Source: DAOVGZ01 sp964477815 (GTDB lineage: Bacteria; Babelota; Babeliae; Babelales; Vermiphilaceae). Taken from it: 21,129 nt of DNA. Position 1 is the stretch's first letter. Every line of letters starts with the position of its first letter. The notes under the pieces are model-generated. The model was not told the origin of the DNA. It made no database searches and saw only the letters and a program-made list of their open reading frames with translations. Shown here piece by piece: positions 14,541 to 21,129 of the stretch. Position numbers and translations under genes: made by a program. The stretch is taken from assembly GCA_964477815.1 (NCBI GenBank), contig CAYZEO010000019.1, positions 1 through 21,129 on the forward strand, given 5' to 3'.

Positions 14541-15855
14541 GAAACGCTCCTCTAAACCAACGGTACAATACAACAAAAGCAAGAGAGCTTAAAATAATAA
14601 GCACAGGCTCAAATAATATTCTATAGCGACAACAACCATCAAAACCGGTAACAATGGAAAAAGAAAAAATATAGGCAACAAAAAAAATAAATACCGCCCA
14701 TTGACGCGCCCACAGAAAAAGAAAAAGAATTAAAAAAATAAGCAGATAACGAAAAATAGTCCAAACAGCTTCACCAAAAGCAATCGTGGTTACCCATCCC
14801 GAATTTGATCCTTTTGTAATATACTGATAGGCACGGGACAGCAATGACCCCTGAATCGCAAAAAAGGACACATCGCCACCCTGCACATTAGGAGAAAGAA
14901 AAACTTTTAGCTGTGTTGTAAATAAACCAAACATTGTTTTACTGACGTTCTGCGCCCAAACCAAAAAACAATCGATCGGATATTTGCGCACATAGTTCAA
15001 AAACAAAGCTCGCGCCCCATCCCAACCACGTTCATCAAGAGTATTTTCGCAACTAAATTTCGGAATTTTTTGCTCTGCCTGTTTTACAGAAATACCGTCT
15101 ACCCGTGCAATCACTTTCGAAAGAAACACGTGGTAAATATTCAAACTAGCCATCGGCGCCAAGTTAAAATAGCCATATTGCACCTTGTTATACGAAAGAT
15201 ATCCAAACAGGGGAACAGAAAAACAAAGAGCAAATAAAAAAAACGCACGCAATCGACGCCCTGTAGAAACTGCGCAACAAACTAGAAAAACAAGAAGGAA
15301 AAAGAAAAAAACTAACGCTGAAGGCTTGACCAAAAGAGAAAGACCACCAGAAAAACCGGACAAAACAAGATCTGAGATCCGTTGAGTCTTGCAAAAGGCA
15401 AGAAACCGCTCAACAAATAATAAAATCATCACAAGAACAAGCGACTCAGCAAGCAGAAATTGCGGGTAAACCAAAAAACCGACATTGATGGCACATAAAA
15501 AAATAGCCAAAGACGCAACTGTTTTTCCAAAAAAATAATTGGCTATGCAAAAAGTTAGCCAGCAAGAAAGAAGCGTCAAAAAAATTTGTAGCCATATAAT
15601 CGGCCAAAAACGATGTCCAAATAGCCTGTACATAACACCAACAAAAAAGTGATACCCAACCGTTTGCACCGTCGCATTATCCGGCGAATTCGGGTCTGCA
15701 AGATCACCCGTTTTTGCAAAATGATGGCCAATTCTGTCATAACCGTACGAATCAATATCAAAACAGGACTTTCTCGTTGGTACAGAAAAAAACAGGATGG
15801 TCGAGAGGAAAAGAAAGAGCAATGAGCTTGCGAAAAAAGATTTGTTTTTAAGCAT
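14485..15855 (-). CDS. Polytopic membrane glycosyltransferase of the GT39/ArnT (PMT_2) type
   Basis: 456 residues with about nine to eleven hydrophobic segments. The first loop has F-D-I-D-S-Y-G-Y-D at 32-40, where acidic residues of this superfamily bind the metal or lipid-phosphate donor. L-A-E-S at 135-138 begins a membrane helix, V-K-P-S at 176-179 fits the conserved K-P motif, and R-Y-R-I-L-F-E-P at 410-417 is typical near the C-terminal helices. A large extracytoplasmic loop (about 225-300) lies between helix groups. Such enzymes transfer a sugar from polyprenyl-phosphate to protein, lipid A or another acceptor on the outer face of the inner membrane. The exact donor is not readable. 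AAGGA lies seven bases before the ATG, 16 bases after the oxidoreductase stop. It overlaps manC by 56 bases. It is the one evident membrane-embedded step in the locus. Confidence 0.8.
   Translation of the reverse strand: MLKNKSFFASSLLFLFLSTILFFSVPTRKSCFDIDSYGYDRIGHHFAKTGDLADPNSPDNATVQTVGYHFFVGVMYRLFGHRFWPIIWLQIFLTLLSCWLTFCIANYFFGKTVASLAIFLCAINVGFLVYPQFLLAESLVLVMILLFVERFLAFCKTQRISDLVLSGFSGGLSLLVKPSALVFFFFLLVFLVCCAVSTGRRLRAFFLFALCFSVPLFGYLSYNKVQYGYFNLAPMASLNIYHVFLSKVIARVDGISVKQAEQKIPKFSCENTLDERGWDGARALFLNYVRKYPIDCFLVWAQNVSKTMFGLFTTQLKVFLSPNVQGGDVSFFAIQGSLLSRAYQYITKGSNSGWVTTIAFGEAVWTIFRYLLIFLILFLFLWARQWAVFIFFVAYIFSFSIVTGFDGCCRYRILFEPVLIILSSLAFVVLYRWFRGAFHEKDSLRHFLSGYRCKRV
14547..14552 (-). promoter_or_regulatory. 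Shine-Dalgarno GAGGAG setting the manC start at 14540
   Basis: GAGGAG six bases before ATG 14540, inside the coding region of the GT39-like gene. It supports the M-K-K leader as translated sequence and excludes an upstream in-frame start at 14582. Confidence 0.6.
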
Positions 15856-15871
15856 ATAAAATCCTTTTTAC

Positions 15872-18037
15872 TTAAAACTCCAGTTGCCCGCCACCTTCGC
15901 GAGCTAATCGATCAACCGTCAGGCTTAAATCTGCAACTCTGCGCATCCGCTCAAAGGAAATAGGCACAGAAATATGCTCCTTCTGTATTCCATCAAAAAA
16001 CAGTTTTAAAAGATGCTCATGCCCTTTATCTGGGCTACTTGTTTTTTCATCAAACGATTTTGCCAAACCAAAACCAAACAACTCTTTATAATCGTTCATC
16101 ACGATCGACTTACCATCAAAAAACAACTCCATGCGCTCTTTCCCCAGCTGACTATTTCCCAGGGAGGTATAGAGCAAGCTACAAACCGAACCATCATCAA
16201 AACTAATCTGAGCAGAAAAATTATCGGTTGGAAAAATATCTATCTGTCGCGAACTCAATGCCTCCACAGAAACTGAAACCGGTTGAGCATCAGTCAGATA
16301 ACAAAAAAGATCGAATATATGACATGCTTCGCCAATAATTCGACCTGCTCCAACATCGGTCTGAACCCAATGATCTCCAGGAATGTACCCAGCATTCATG
16401 CGATAGTGAACAACAAGAGGATTGACACGTTTTTGTATAACCTGTTTTATTTTTTTCATGTATGGGCAAAACGAGCGATTGTAATCAATACACAAAGGCA
16501 CACTCGAATACTTACTGGCAAACTCAATCAGCGTTTTCAATTGCTCAACATCGGTGGCCATAGGTTTTTCACAAAAAACCGCCTTTCCATTACGCAACGC
16601 ATTGATAATCTGTCCACAGTGAAATTTATGCGGTGTAGCAATGACAACCGCATCAACAAGGTCCTCTTTGAAAAGCTCCTTATCATCAACAAGAGCTTTA
16701 GCAGCACCGTACAATTTGCAAGCATTAATCGATGTTGCAACGTCCGCGTCAACAACCGCATTAATTTTTACACCTTTTAATCGTGAAACCGTTGGAATTA
16801 ACTTTATTTTTGAAAACCCTCCAGCGCCAACAAATCCAACACGAACATGACCAGTTGTTGCAGCTCTAAATATTATATCTGGACGTACACAATCATCTTT
16901 TTTTTCTTCGATACAATTCGATTCTTTTTTAGGAACATAACTGAGAACAACACCAAGTTCCGCCTTCGATTTGAGCAAATCATACGCCTTTTGAATTTGA
17001 TCGAGTGGAACCTCATGATTTAGAAGCATATCAACATGAATCTGTTTGCGTTCAATGAGATCAACAAAAGCTTGCATATTTCTGTTTTCTGTCCAACGAA
17101 CAAAGGGATAAGGATAATCGTTTCCCTCTTGCTCATAACTAGCATCATACCGACCGGGACCATAAGAACATGAAATTAAAAAATCGATCTCTTTTTTATA
17201 AAAAGGTGAGCGCTGTAATTTTAGCCCAACGTCACCGACCAGAACAACACGCCCTTTCTTTCTTGTGACCTCCATCGCCTGCTGCACAATTGCATCACTT
17301 TTTGATGCTGCAGTTATAATTGTTACGTCTGCTCCATGATGTCCGGTTAAAAACGCAACTTCTTTCTGCACATCATCAGAACCGGCATTGAACGTTGCAA
17401 ATGCACCAAACTTCTGCGCAAAATCAAGTCGTTCAGCAATCAGATCAACACCAACGACTTTACACCCAGAAAGTTGAGCAAGCTGCACTGTTATCTGTCC
17501 CAACAGGCCAAGGCCAATAACACAAACAGTTTCGCCAAGCTGCAACTGCGCACGTCGAACTCCCTGCAAAGCGATGGCTCCAATCGTTGTCAGACTTGCC
17601 GCTTTTAATTGCTGTTCGTCTTGCAATCTTACAACAAGATTTTCAGGCACACTCACAATGTCGGCGTGATTTGCAACTCCAGCTCCCGCACATGCGACAA
17701 AGTCTCCGACACGCAGGCGTTTTACACTTTTCCCAACAGCAATAACCTTTCCGGAACAAGAATATCCAAGCACCTGAACGTTTCCCTGTAATTTTCCACG
17801 CACAAGCGCCCTTGTCCCCTCTATCCCATTTTTAGCAACCGAATCCAAAACTTTTTTTATTTTTTTAGGAACGTTACTCAAAAAAGTACTTTGATGTGCA
17901 TTCTCAATCGTTGCCATTTCTGTACCAGAACTAACGTACGAATAATGAACAGAAACAAGAACAGAAAAATCTCCCAATAACGGTTGACAAACCTCTTTTA
18001 CAACAATGGAACTTTTTTGCAAAAAAACTTGCCTCAT
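15872..18037 (-). CDS. Two-domain oxidoreductase: zinc-type alcohol dehydrogenase (MDR) fused to Gfo/Idh/MocA dehydrogenase
   Basis: 721 residues, cytosolic. Residues about 1-370 form a medium-chain dehydrogenase: catalytic-domain strands with S-S-G-T-E-M at 36-41, G-D-F-V-A-C-A-G at 111-118, and the NAD(P) motif V-I-G-L-G-L-L-G at 173-180. Residues about 371-395 are a charged linker. Residues 397-721 form a Gfo/Idh/MocA domain: G-F-V-G-A-G-G at 401-407, A-T-P-H at 467-470, the family E-K-P at 490-492, and G-E-A-C-H-I-F-D at 569-576 in the substrate region. Such bidomain oxidoreductases occur in polysaccharide clusters and probably oxidise then reduce a sugar or nucleotide sugar; the substrate is not established. 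It overlaps the upstream WecB-WecC gene by 4 bases (ATGA) and has AAGGAG eight bases upstream. Tight coupling suggests its substrate derives from UDP-ManNAc or UDP-ManNAcA. Confidence 0.9.
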   Translation of the reverse strand: MRQVFLQKSSIVVKEVCQPLLGDFSVLVSVHYSYVSSGTEMATIENAHQSTFLSNVPKKIKKVLDSVAKNGIEGTRALVRGKLQGNVQVLGYSCSGKVIAVGKSVKRLRVGDFVACAGAGVANHADIVSVPENLVVRLQDEQQLKAASLTTIGAIALQGVRRAQLQLGETVCVIGLGLLGQITVQLAQLSGCKVVGVDLIAERLDFAQKFGAFATFNAGSDDVQKEVAFLTGHHGADVTIITAASKSDAIVQQAMEVTRKKGRVVLVGDVGLKLQRSPFYKKEIDFLISCSYGPGRYDASYEQEGNDYPYPFVRWTENRNMQAFVDLIERKQIHVDMLLNHEVPLDQIQKAYDLLKSKAELGVVLSYVPKKESNCIEEKKDDCVRPDIIFRAATTGHVRVGFVGAGGFSKIKLIPTVSRLKGVKINAVVDADVATSINACKLYGAAKALVDDKELFKEDLVDAVVIATPHKFHCGQIINALRNGKAVFCEKPMATDVEQLKTLIEFASKYSSVPLCIDYNRSFCPYMKKIKQVIQKRVNPLVVHYRMNAGYIPGDHWVQTDVGAGRIIGEACHIFDLFCYLTDAQPVSVSVEALSSRQIDIFPTDNFSAQISFDDGSVCSLLYTSLGNSQLGKERMELFFDGKSIVMNDYKELFGFGLAKSFDEKTSSPDKGHEHLLKLFFDGIQKEHISVPISFERMRRVADLSLTVDRLAREGGGQLEF

Positions 18038-20610
18038 GCCCCAAGCTCCTTATGAATATTTTCTTCTGCCTTGGCAACAGAGTCATCAAAAGAACAATCT
18101 GTTCCAAACGCACTTCGCGCAGGCCAAAACATACACTCTTGTTGTTCTCCAACATCCCTATAATCGTGACGAACTCCACAAAAATCAAAAATCATTTTTG
18201 ACCGCAGTGTTTTTTCATCAATTGCTCTAAATCTTTTGTGTGCAACGAGGTAAACAACAATATCGGCTCTAGCGATTCCTTCTTGCACAGACACAACCCG
18301 ATCTCCAAGTATCGCTGCCAACTTTTTCCTGTTAACGTGAGGTTCGGCAACAATTAGATTGATACCATTTTTTTCAGATAATATTTTTGCAATTTGAAGG
18401 GCTGGAGACTCCCTTAAATCGTCAACATTCGGCTTGTATGTTGCTCCAAGTGTCAAAACCGTACACTGTCCTTCATTTTTTTGTTTCCACTGAGTAATGG
18501 CCCGTCGAATAAATGCAATCACCTCATGAGGTTTTTTATCATTGACTCCGCGAGCCATTCTTAACAGTTCAGAATGCCGGGGAAATGACTGGATCAGAAA
18601 CCACGGATCAACAGCAATGCAGTGCCCACCAACTCCACAAGATGGCTGCAAAATATTCACCCGAGGATGCTTATTTGCAAGTTCAATAACTTCGTATGGA
18701 TTTAAACCAACTGAAAGCGCCATAGAAGCAACTTGATGTGCAAACGCAATTTCTGTGTCACGACAACTGTTTTCAACAAGCTTGACCATTTCAGCAGTCG
18801 TTGCATCGGTTAAATACAGATGCCCGTCTACAAATGTTTGATACAGCTCTTTTGCTTTCTGAACAGAGGCTTTATTGATTCCTCCAATGACACGTGTGTT
18901 ATGAACAAGCTCGTAAAATATTTTGCCCGGCAACACACGCTCGGGACAATGTGCAACATAAAAATCTTGTTGATACGACAAACCTGTTTTTTGCGCAAGA
19001 TAATCCGCAACTTGCTGTGTCGTGCCAACCGGAACAGTTGATTCCAAAATAACAACATCACCCTTTTTTAAAACAGATGCAACACTATCAAGAGCAGAAA
19101 GCACACAAGAAAGGTCCGCCTTTTTATCTTCCTTAAAAGGAGTTGGCACTGCAATAATAAAAAAATCAGCCTCATGCATTACCTGCGAAGCTTTAAAACA
19201 TCCAGAACCCAACACCAGCTGCAATTTTTCAAAAATTTCTGGCTCCTGAATTACCGGATCTCCGGAATTGATTGCCTCAACACGAGAAGCATTAATATCA
19301 ACGCCCACAACATCAAGTCCCGCCTGAGCCATTACAATTGAAGTTGGAAGCCCAATATAACCAAGCCCAAGCACTGCAACATTTTTTTTCACAACTGGCT
19401 CCCTTTTTTTATGAACAATCTGAGCTGTCTCTTCCTTTTGTTTATTTTTGACCATCGGCTTGATGGAAAGAAAATCTTTCAATATCTGAACAATTTTATT
19501 TGCAGCATACCCATCGCCATATACATGCAACTCAGCAACCTTGTCTGACTGTCTCTGTAGCAAAAACTTCTTTAAACCATCCGATATTTTTTGGCGATCA
19601 GTTCCAACCATCGTTGCCAGACCAGCCCATACCCCCTCTGCACGTTCCGTTTTTTCCCGCAACACCAAAACCGGTTTAGAAAGAGAAACAGCCTCTTCTT
19701 GAATTCCTCCGGAATCGGTCAATACCCAATCAACGTTTAACAAAAGATAAGCCAACTCTTTGTACGCAACCGGCTCTGTCAGATAAATATTGGGCAAACG
19801 GGACAGGCCAACTTCCTCTATTGCCTGAATAACATGTGGATTTGGATGAAAAGGATAAAAACAAAAAACATCTTTGTTCTCAGACAAAAATGTTTTTACA
19901 GTTTCCAAAATTCTTACAATACCACCGTCAAACGATTCCCTTCGATGCGCGGTCAACAACATTATTTTATGGCCTAACTTTTTGCAACGTTCAATCACAT
20001 CGAGAAACCCTTGATCCACGGCAACTTCACCAGCTTCTATTTTTTTTCTTATTACCCGAAGCGCGTCAACAACAGTATTGCCCGTGCAAAAAACAGAAGA
20101 TCGTCGCACCCCTTGTCCAAGAAGCTGCGCAGAAGCATGGGATGTAGGAGCAAAATGGAGATTCGAAACAGTTCCAACAACACGACGATTCATTTCCTCC
20201 GGAAATGGAGAACAGATATCATCAGTACGCAATCCCGCTTCAATGTGGCCAACAGGAATACGAAGATAGAAGGCAGAAAGCGCTGCAGCCATCGTTGATG
20301 TAGTATCACCTTGCACCAAAACCATAGAGGGATTAATTTTTCTAAAGACCTCTTTTGTTTTCTGTAAAATCGATTGGGTTAAATAAAAAAGATCCTGCCC
20401 TTGACGCATTATTTTTAGATCAAAGTCAGGAGAGATATCAAAAAGATCAAAAACTTGGGTTAATAGTTCATCATGCTGCATTGTAGAACACAAAACAACA
20501 GGCAAACCAGAATCTTGAAGTGCTTGGTAGACCGGAATCATCTTAATCCCCTCCGGCCGCGTACCTACAATCACCACAATGGGCGCAATATCCTCAGTTG
20601 AACGCGTCAT
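18034..20610 (-). CDS. Fused UDP-GlcNAc 2-epimerase / UDP-ManNAc 6-dehydrogenase (WecB-WecC fusion)
   Basis: 858 residues, cytosolic. Residues 10-385 are a non-hydrolysing UDP-GlcNAc 2-epimerase (WecB-like): G-T-R-P-E at 16-20, D102 in Q-G-D-T-T-S, E124 in H-I-E-A-G-L-R-T, E138/E139 in F-P-E-E-M-N-R, H222 in T-A-H-R-R-E and D-S-G-G at 299-302. Residues about 386-409 are a Lys/Glu/Gln-rich linker. Residues 410 to about 825 are a UDP-sugar 6-dehydrogenase (WecC-like): G-L-G-Y-I-G-L-P at 415-422, E-S-T-V-P-V-G-T at 523-530, K610 with N614, the catalytic C664 in G-V-G-G-H-C, and Y-K-P-N-V-D-D-L-R-E-S at 725-735. Together they would turn UDP-GlcNAc into UDP-ManNAcA. These are usually two separate genes. 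All key residues are present, so both halves look active. An extra tail of about 30 residues follows. It is the first gene of the leftward series. Confidence 0.93.
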   Translation of the reverse strand: MTRSTEDIAPIVVIVGTRPEGIKMIPVYQALQDSGLPVVLCSTMQHDELLTQVFDLFDISPDFDLKIMRQGQDLFYLTQSILQKTKEVFRKINPSMVLVQGDTTSTMAAALSAFYLRIPVGHIEAGLRTDDICSPFPEEMNRRVVGTVSNLHFAPTSHASAQLLGQGVRRSSVFCTGNTVVDALRVIRKKIEAGEVAVDQGFLDVIERCKKLGHKIMLLTAHRRESFDGGIVRILETVKTFLSENKDVFCFYPFHPNPHVIQAIEEVGLSRLPNIYLTEPVAYKELAYLLLNVDWVLTDSGGIQEEAVSLSKPVLVLREKTERAEGVWAGLATMVGTDRQKISDGLKKFLLQRQSDKVAELHVYGDGYAANKIVQILKDFLSIKPMVKNKQKEETAQIVHKKREPVVKKNVAVLGLGYIGLPTSIVMAQAGLDVVGVDINASRVEAINSGDPVIQEPEIFEKLQLVLGSGCFKASQVMHEADFFIIAVPTPFKEDKKADLSCVLSALDSVASVLKKGDVVILESTVPVGTTQQVADYLAQKTGLSYQQDFYVAHCPERVLPGKIFYELVHNTRVIGGINKASVQKAKELYQTFVDGHLYLTDATTAEMVKLVENSCRDTEIAFAHQVASMALSVGLNPYEVIELANKHPRVNILQPSCGVGGHCIAVDPWFLIQSFPRHSELLRMARGVNDKKPHEVIAFIRRAITQWKQKNEGQCTVLTLGATYKPNVDDLRESPALQIAKILSEKNGINLIVAEPHVNRKKLAAILGDRVVSVQEGIARADIVVYLVAHKRFRAIDEKTLRSKMIFDFCGVRHDYRDVGEQQECMFWPARSAFGTDCSFDDSVAKAEENIHKELGA

Positions 20611-20651
20611 TCTCTCTCCAAAATGTTATTTAGTTGAAATACTTGGGGGAT

Positions 20652-20679
20652 AAGATAACAAAAGAGGTCAGCTTCGCAA
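20652..20679 (-). promoter_or_regulatory. Candidate promoter for the leftward biosynthesis operon
   Basis: TTGCGA (20679-20674) and TATCTT (20657-20652) with a 16-base spacer on the minus strand, each matching consensus at 4 of 6 positions. It is about 42 bases before the ATG at 20610. The -35 overlaps a short palindrome. This is the best candidate I found, but weak. Confidence 0.3.
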
Positions 20680-20735
20680 GCTAAATCTAAGGCAACACAA
20701 GACCCAGAATTCAAAAGATTGCTTTGTCCTTTATC

Positions 20736-20761
20736 AAATATGCCTTGAATCAAGCATATTT
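20736..20761. repeat. Imperfect 26-bp palindrome in the divergent region (operator-like)
   Basis: Left arm 20736-20748 (AAATATGC, one bulged C, TTGA) pairs with right arm 20750-20761 (TCAAGCATATTT) about a single central base. Twelve base pairs with one bulge make it one of the longest palindromes in the window. It could be an operator between the divergent promoters or an RNA hairpin; no family is assignable. Confidence 0.4.
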
Positions 20762-21001
20762 GTGATAAAAATGTCTGTTTTGCCCCCAAGAAGGCCACAG
20801 AACACTGTATCCGCCTAGAGAGAAAATGAAAGTCAAAATACAGCTTAGCCCCCATTGAATCAATAGATTGAGCAATTTTCGTGCATCCATAAAAATATTC
20901 GGCCTACTCAAGCACTTAACCATAAAACATAAACCCAACTGTATCAAAAACCCCTGCCAGACTGGAAAAACAAAAGAAACTTCGACAAAAAACCTACCCT
21001 T

Positions 21002-21029
21002 TTGACATAACAATCAAATTTGCTATCAT
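21002..21029 (+). promoter_or_regulatory. Sigma70-like promoter for the plus-strand gene at 21090
   Basis: TTGACA (21002-21007, 6 of 6) and TATCAT (21024-21029, 5 of 6) with a 16-base spacer. The start site would be near 21036, leaving a leader of about 54 bases before the ATG. Confidence 0.6.
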
Positions 21030-21089
21030 GAAATAACCAGTAAAAAAATAAGGGACATATTACCAATAGGTATATCGGAGGTTGGTGTC

Positions 21090-21129
21090 ATGTTAAATGG
21101 AGCTGTCTGCTTTTCAATCATGCTTTTTT
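21090..21129 (+). CDS. Start of a plus-strand gene, cut by window edge; hydrophobic N terminus
   Basis: ATG 21090 is preceded by GGAGG (21077-21081) with 8 bases between, and by a good promoter about 60 bases upstream. Only 13 codons are visible (M-L-N-G-A-V-C-F-S-I-M-L-F), a hydrophobic run that could begin a signal peptide or membrane helix. The product cannot be identified. It is transcribed away from the glycan locus. Confidence 0.5.
   Translation, partial: MLNGAVCFSIMLF

Larger units (their letters stand above)
20611..21089. other. Divergent intergenic region with no convincing gene
   Basis: 479 bases between the WecB-WecC start (minus) and the plus-strand gene at 21090. It holds a strong plus-strand promoter (21002-21029), a weaker minus-strand promoter candidate (20652-20679), an imperfect 26-base palindrome (20736-20761) and a small palindrome AGCTT-GCG-AAGCT read on the minus strand (20670-20682). 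Two minus-strand ORFs of 82 and 87 codons have no Shine-Dalgarno or recognisable motif and are treated as chance. No tRNA or ncRNA was recognised. Confidence 0.6.

Noticed and set aside
16283..16780. 165-codon plus-strand ORF inside the oxidoreductase gene
   Set aside because: It is antisense to a well-conserved Gfo/Idh domain and has no recognisable motif of its own.
20607..20855. 82-codon minus-strand ORF whose stop overlaps the WecB-WecC start (ATGA)
   Set aside because: No Shine-Dalgarno before its ATG, no recognisable domain, and it spans the likely promoter and palindrome. The ATGA overlap may be chance, so it was not called a gene.
20750..21013. 87-codon minus-strand ORF starting at TTG
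   Set aside because: No ribosome site, no motif, and it overlaps the strong plus-strand promoter. Treated as random open frame.
1..21129. Search for CRISPR arrays, transposases, tRNA or rRNA genes and direct-repeat attachment sites
   Set aside because: No regularly spaced repeats, transposase motifs, cloverleaf-like sequences or rRNA-like segments were seen by eye; short or degenerate ones could be missed.

Overview
The window reads as one large surface-glycan or glycoprotein biosynthesis locus from an AT-rich bacterium. Nearly every gene is on the minus strand and the genes are tightly packed, with overlaps or gaps of a few to about 100 bases and clear Shine-Dalgarno sequences. The gene mix suggests an intracellular bacterium of the Candidatus Dependentiae (TM6/Babeliales) type: several paralogous GT2 and GT32 glycosyltransferases, almost all with an N-terminal Sec-type signal peptide, plus sugar-type methyltransferases, GDP-fucose synthesis and ManNAcA-type nucleotide sugar genes. 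This assignment is inference from protein style; no rRNA or marker gene is present.

Layout from right to left, which is the direction of most transcription. A 479-base divergent intergenic region (20611-21089) separates the locus from a plus-strand gene cut by the right edge. Next come the cytosolic precursor genes: a fused UDP-GlcNAc 2-epimerase/UDP-ManNAc dehydrogenase (20610-18034), a two-domain MDR-Gfo/Idh oxidoreductase (18037-15872), a polytopic GT39/ArnT-like membrane glycosyltransferase (15855-14485), mannose-1-phosphate guanylyltransferase (14540-13425), GDP-mannose 4,6-dehydratase (13404-12286) and GDP-L-fucose synthase (12283-11285). Then follow the glycan-decorating enzymes: two GT32 proteins, a GT2, a glycosyltransferase-like protein of unassigned family, a GT2 fused to a degenerate copy of that same domain, another GT2, and a methyltransferase with a kinase-like tail (11304-3892). 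A single plus-strand methyltransferase (2923-3888) interrupts the series. Leftward of it, a divergent minus-strand group has a small methyltransferase, a GT32, a GT2 that appears to start at ATT, and the start of a GT10-like (fucosyltransferase) gene cut by the left edge.

How the genes fit together: ManC, Gmd and Fcl would make GDP-mannose and GDP-L-fucose, and the GT10-like protein is a plausible fucose user. The WecB-WecC fusion would make UDP-ManNAcA, perhaps further processed by the two-domain oxidoreductase. The GT2/GT32 enzymes assemble or decorate a glycan, the methyltransferases cap or modify it, and the GT39-like protein would work from a lipid-linked sugar at the membrane. The oddest feature is that the soluble glycosyltransferases, the methyltransferases and even ManC carry cleavable-looking signal sequences, while Gmd, Fcl, the oxidoreductase and WecBC do not. 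This suggests a nucleotide-sugar- or SAM-dependent glycan-modifying system acting outside the cytosol (periplasm, surface or host compartment). No flippase, polymerase, ABC exporter, transposase, tRNA, rRNA or CRISPR was seen.
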